NCBI GenBank assembly: GCA_947172415.1
Contig: OX359190.1
Span: forward strand, 5,766,001 to 5,830,000
Direction: 5' to 3'
DNA: 64,000 bases
Origin: Chondrosia reniformis
Taxonomy: Eukaryota > Porifera > Demospongiae > Chondrillida > Chondrillidae
A program made the translations under genes and the position numbers. Under the pieces are notes generated by a model that had not been told where the DNA came from, searched no databases, and was given only the letters and a program-made list of their open reading frames with translations. Shown piece after piece: positions 63,343-64,000 of this stretch; positions within the stretch are counted from its first letter, which is position 1; every line of letters begins with the position of its first letter.

Positions 63343-64000
63343 TCTTTGTGGACTAGCTTGTCTAGCCCTTGACCCATTTCCAATCATGACATGTACAAAG
63401 TATAGAGATAGGATACCGGCTGGGAGGTCGCCCGGGTTAACAAGCTCCCCGTCATTAGGTAAAGGTAGGGTGCCTGGTGATGAAAAGTTAGCTAACTCTC
63501 CCCCATCTGTAGGTAGAGGGGTGCCTACTGGTGGGCAAGCTAGCCCCTCACTAGTTAAGAAGTGTAGCAATAAGCGGTGTAAAACATGTCCCTCTTTAGT
63601 TACTGGCCCTACTTTTAAGAGTTCAGTTACTGGCAGGACCTATCAAGTCCGTAGCCCTTGTGGTCCCCTAGGATGCCAGAGTAGGAATGTTGTGTATCTT
63701 ATTACTTGTAAACAATGTGATGTACAGTATGTAGGAGAAACCTCTCAGACGCTTAGGAGTAGAATGAACAATCATAGGACTAGTACCAAAGGTTTTAAGC
63801 CACTGTATCTTTACAATCACTTTAATTCTGATAGCCATAGTTTTGATGATGCCCTGATTATGCCCATAGAACAGATACCTGAGACACCTAATTCTACTAG
63901 CCTCAGACTACTGAGAGAAGCGTTCTGGTACAAGGAACTCTGCTCGATTTACCCATATGGACTTAACGATAACATTAAAGGCGTTGGCAATATTTCAAAA
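63343..64000 (+). mobile_element. PLE copy D, 5' part, continues beyond the window
   Basis: It starts at CTTTGTGGACTAGCTTGTCT in the leader, shortly before the ATG, so it lacks the first part of the leader seen in copy A. It then runs open to the window edge. Left flank is satellite 2. Confidence 0.85.
63386..64000 (+). CDS. GIY-YIG/RT protein of PLE copy D, partial
   Basis: Open for 205 codons from ATG 63386 to the edge. It matches copy A residue by residue with few changes (start MTCTKYRDRIPAGRSPGLTS). It contains the CSNKRCKTC cluster, VVYLITCKQCDVQYVGET and SRMNNHRTSTKGF of the GIY-YIG domain, and the SLRLLREAFWYKELCSIYPY stretch with its conserved Glu-containing helix. The GIY-YIG endonuclease would cut the target site before RT priming. 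No break is seen in this part, so this is the best candidate in the window for a recently active copy. The RT core lies outside the window. Confidence 0.85.
   Translation, partial: MTCTKYRDRIPAGRSPGLTSSPSLGKGRVPGDEKLANSPPSVGRGVPTGGQASPSLVKKCSNKRCKTCPSLVTGPTFKSSVTGRTYQVRSPCGPLGCQSRNVVYLITCKQCDVQYVGETSQTLRSRMNNHRTSTKGFKPLYLYNHFNSDSHSFDDALIMPIEQIPETPNSTSLRLLREAFWYKELCSIYPYGLNDNIKGVGNISK

Noticed and set aside
31742-63570. Dozens of 60-130-codon frames on both strands in satellite 2 with repeated HIYAIYKIYN or PGIEPGHPRTLYPDD
   Set aside because: They follow the repeat period, appear in both strands of the same bases and change frame with every unit indel. They are by-products of a low-complexity tandem repeat, not genes.

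Overview
This window looks like repeat-choked, heterochromatin-like DNA from an invertebrate animal. A sponge or a cnidarian is possible, but the sequence does not settle it. The eukaryotic signs are a transposase gene with ten spliced introns, GIY-YIG-first Penelope-like retroelements, a Helitron-type helicase joined to an OTU protease, TA-flanked DNA transposons and two large satellite families. No ordinary single-copy host gene is convincingly visible. All comparisons were made by eye, so identities and copy numbers are estimates.

Left half (1-31.7 kb). The background is a degenerate 13-bp satellite (unit ACTAGTACATACA or its complement), about 17 kb in all. Other elements sit in it: a 315-bp inverted repeat around a 757-bp hairpin element (17-2980), an unclassified TIR transposon (4817-6262), a nearly full Penelope-like element on the minus strand (8175-11670), a CACTA/EnSpm transposon with an 11-exon transposase gene (12138-15967), a 3' Penelope-like fragment (17923-18763), a second CACTA terminus (19568-20075), two fragments of a further ribozyme-type retroelement end (23148-23474 and 28000-28189), a GC-rich hairpin element (26585-26970) and a third Penelope-like copy (29461-31707) lying exactly between the two satellites. 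A 200-N gap lies at 7601-7800.

Middle (34.3-42.9 kb). This is the only largely non-satellite stretch. It holds an unrecognised open frame, a 45-bp minisatellite between 90-bp direct repeats, about 1.8 kb of unremarkable AT-rich DNA, and a decayed Helitron-like gene (Rep-distal part, Pif1-type helicase, OTU protease).

Right half (31.7-34.3 and 43-63.3 kb). The background is a second satellite of about 255 bp per unit, roughly 20 kb or 75-80 units by length. Its conserved half reads on the minus strand as a tRNA-Arg-like SINE head with A box, B box and perfect T-arm, preceded by TATAAATA. Into it are inserted two TA-flanked pogo/Tigger-like elements (45203-46375, 51517-52373), the second hairpin element (49034-49787) and the 5' end of a fourth Penelope-like copy (63343-64000, running off the window).

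The genes do not form a host pathway. They are the machinery of several transposon classes that accumulated in satellite DNA. The Penelope-like copies are very similar to each other, so they are young; the satellites also show recent block duplications.
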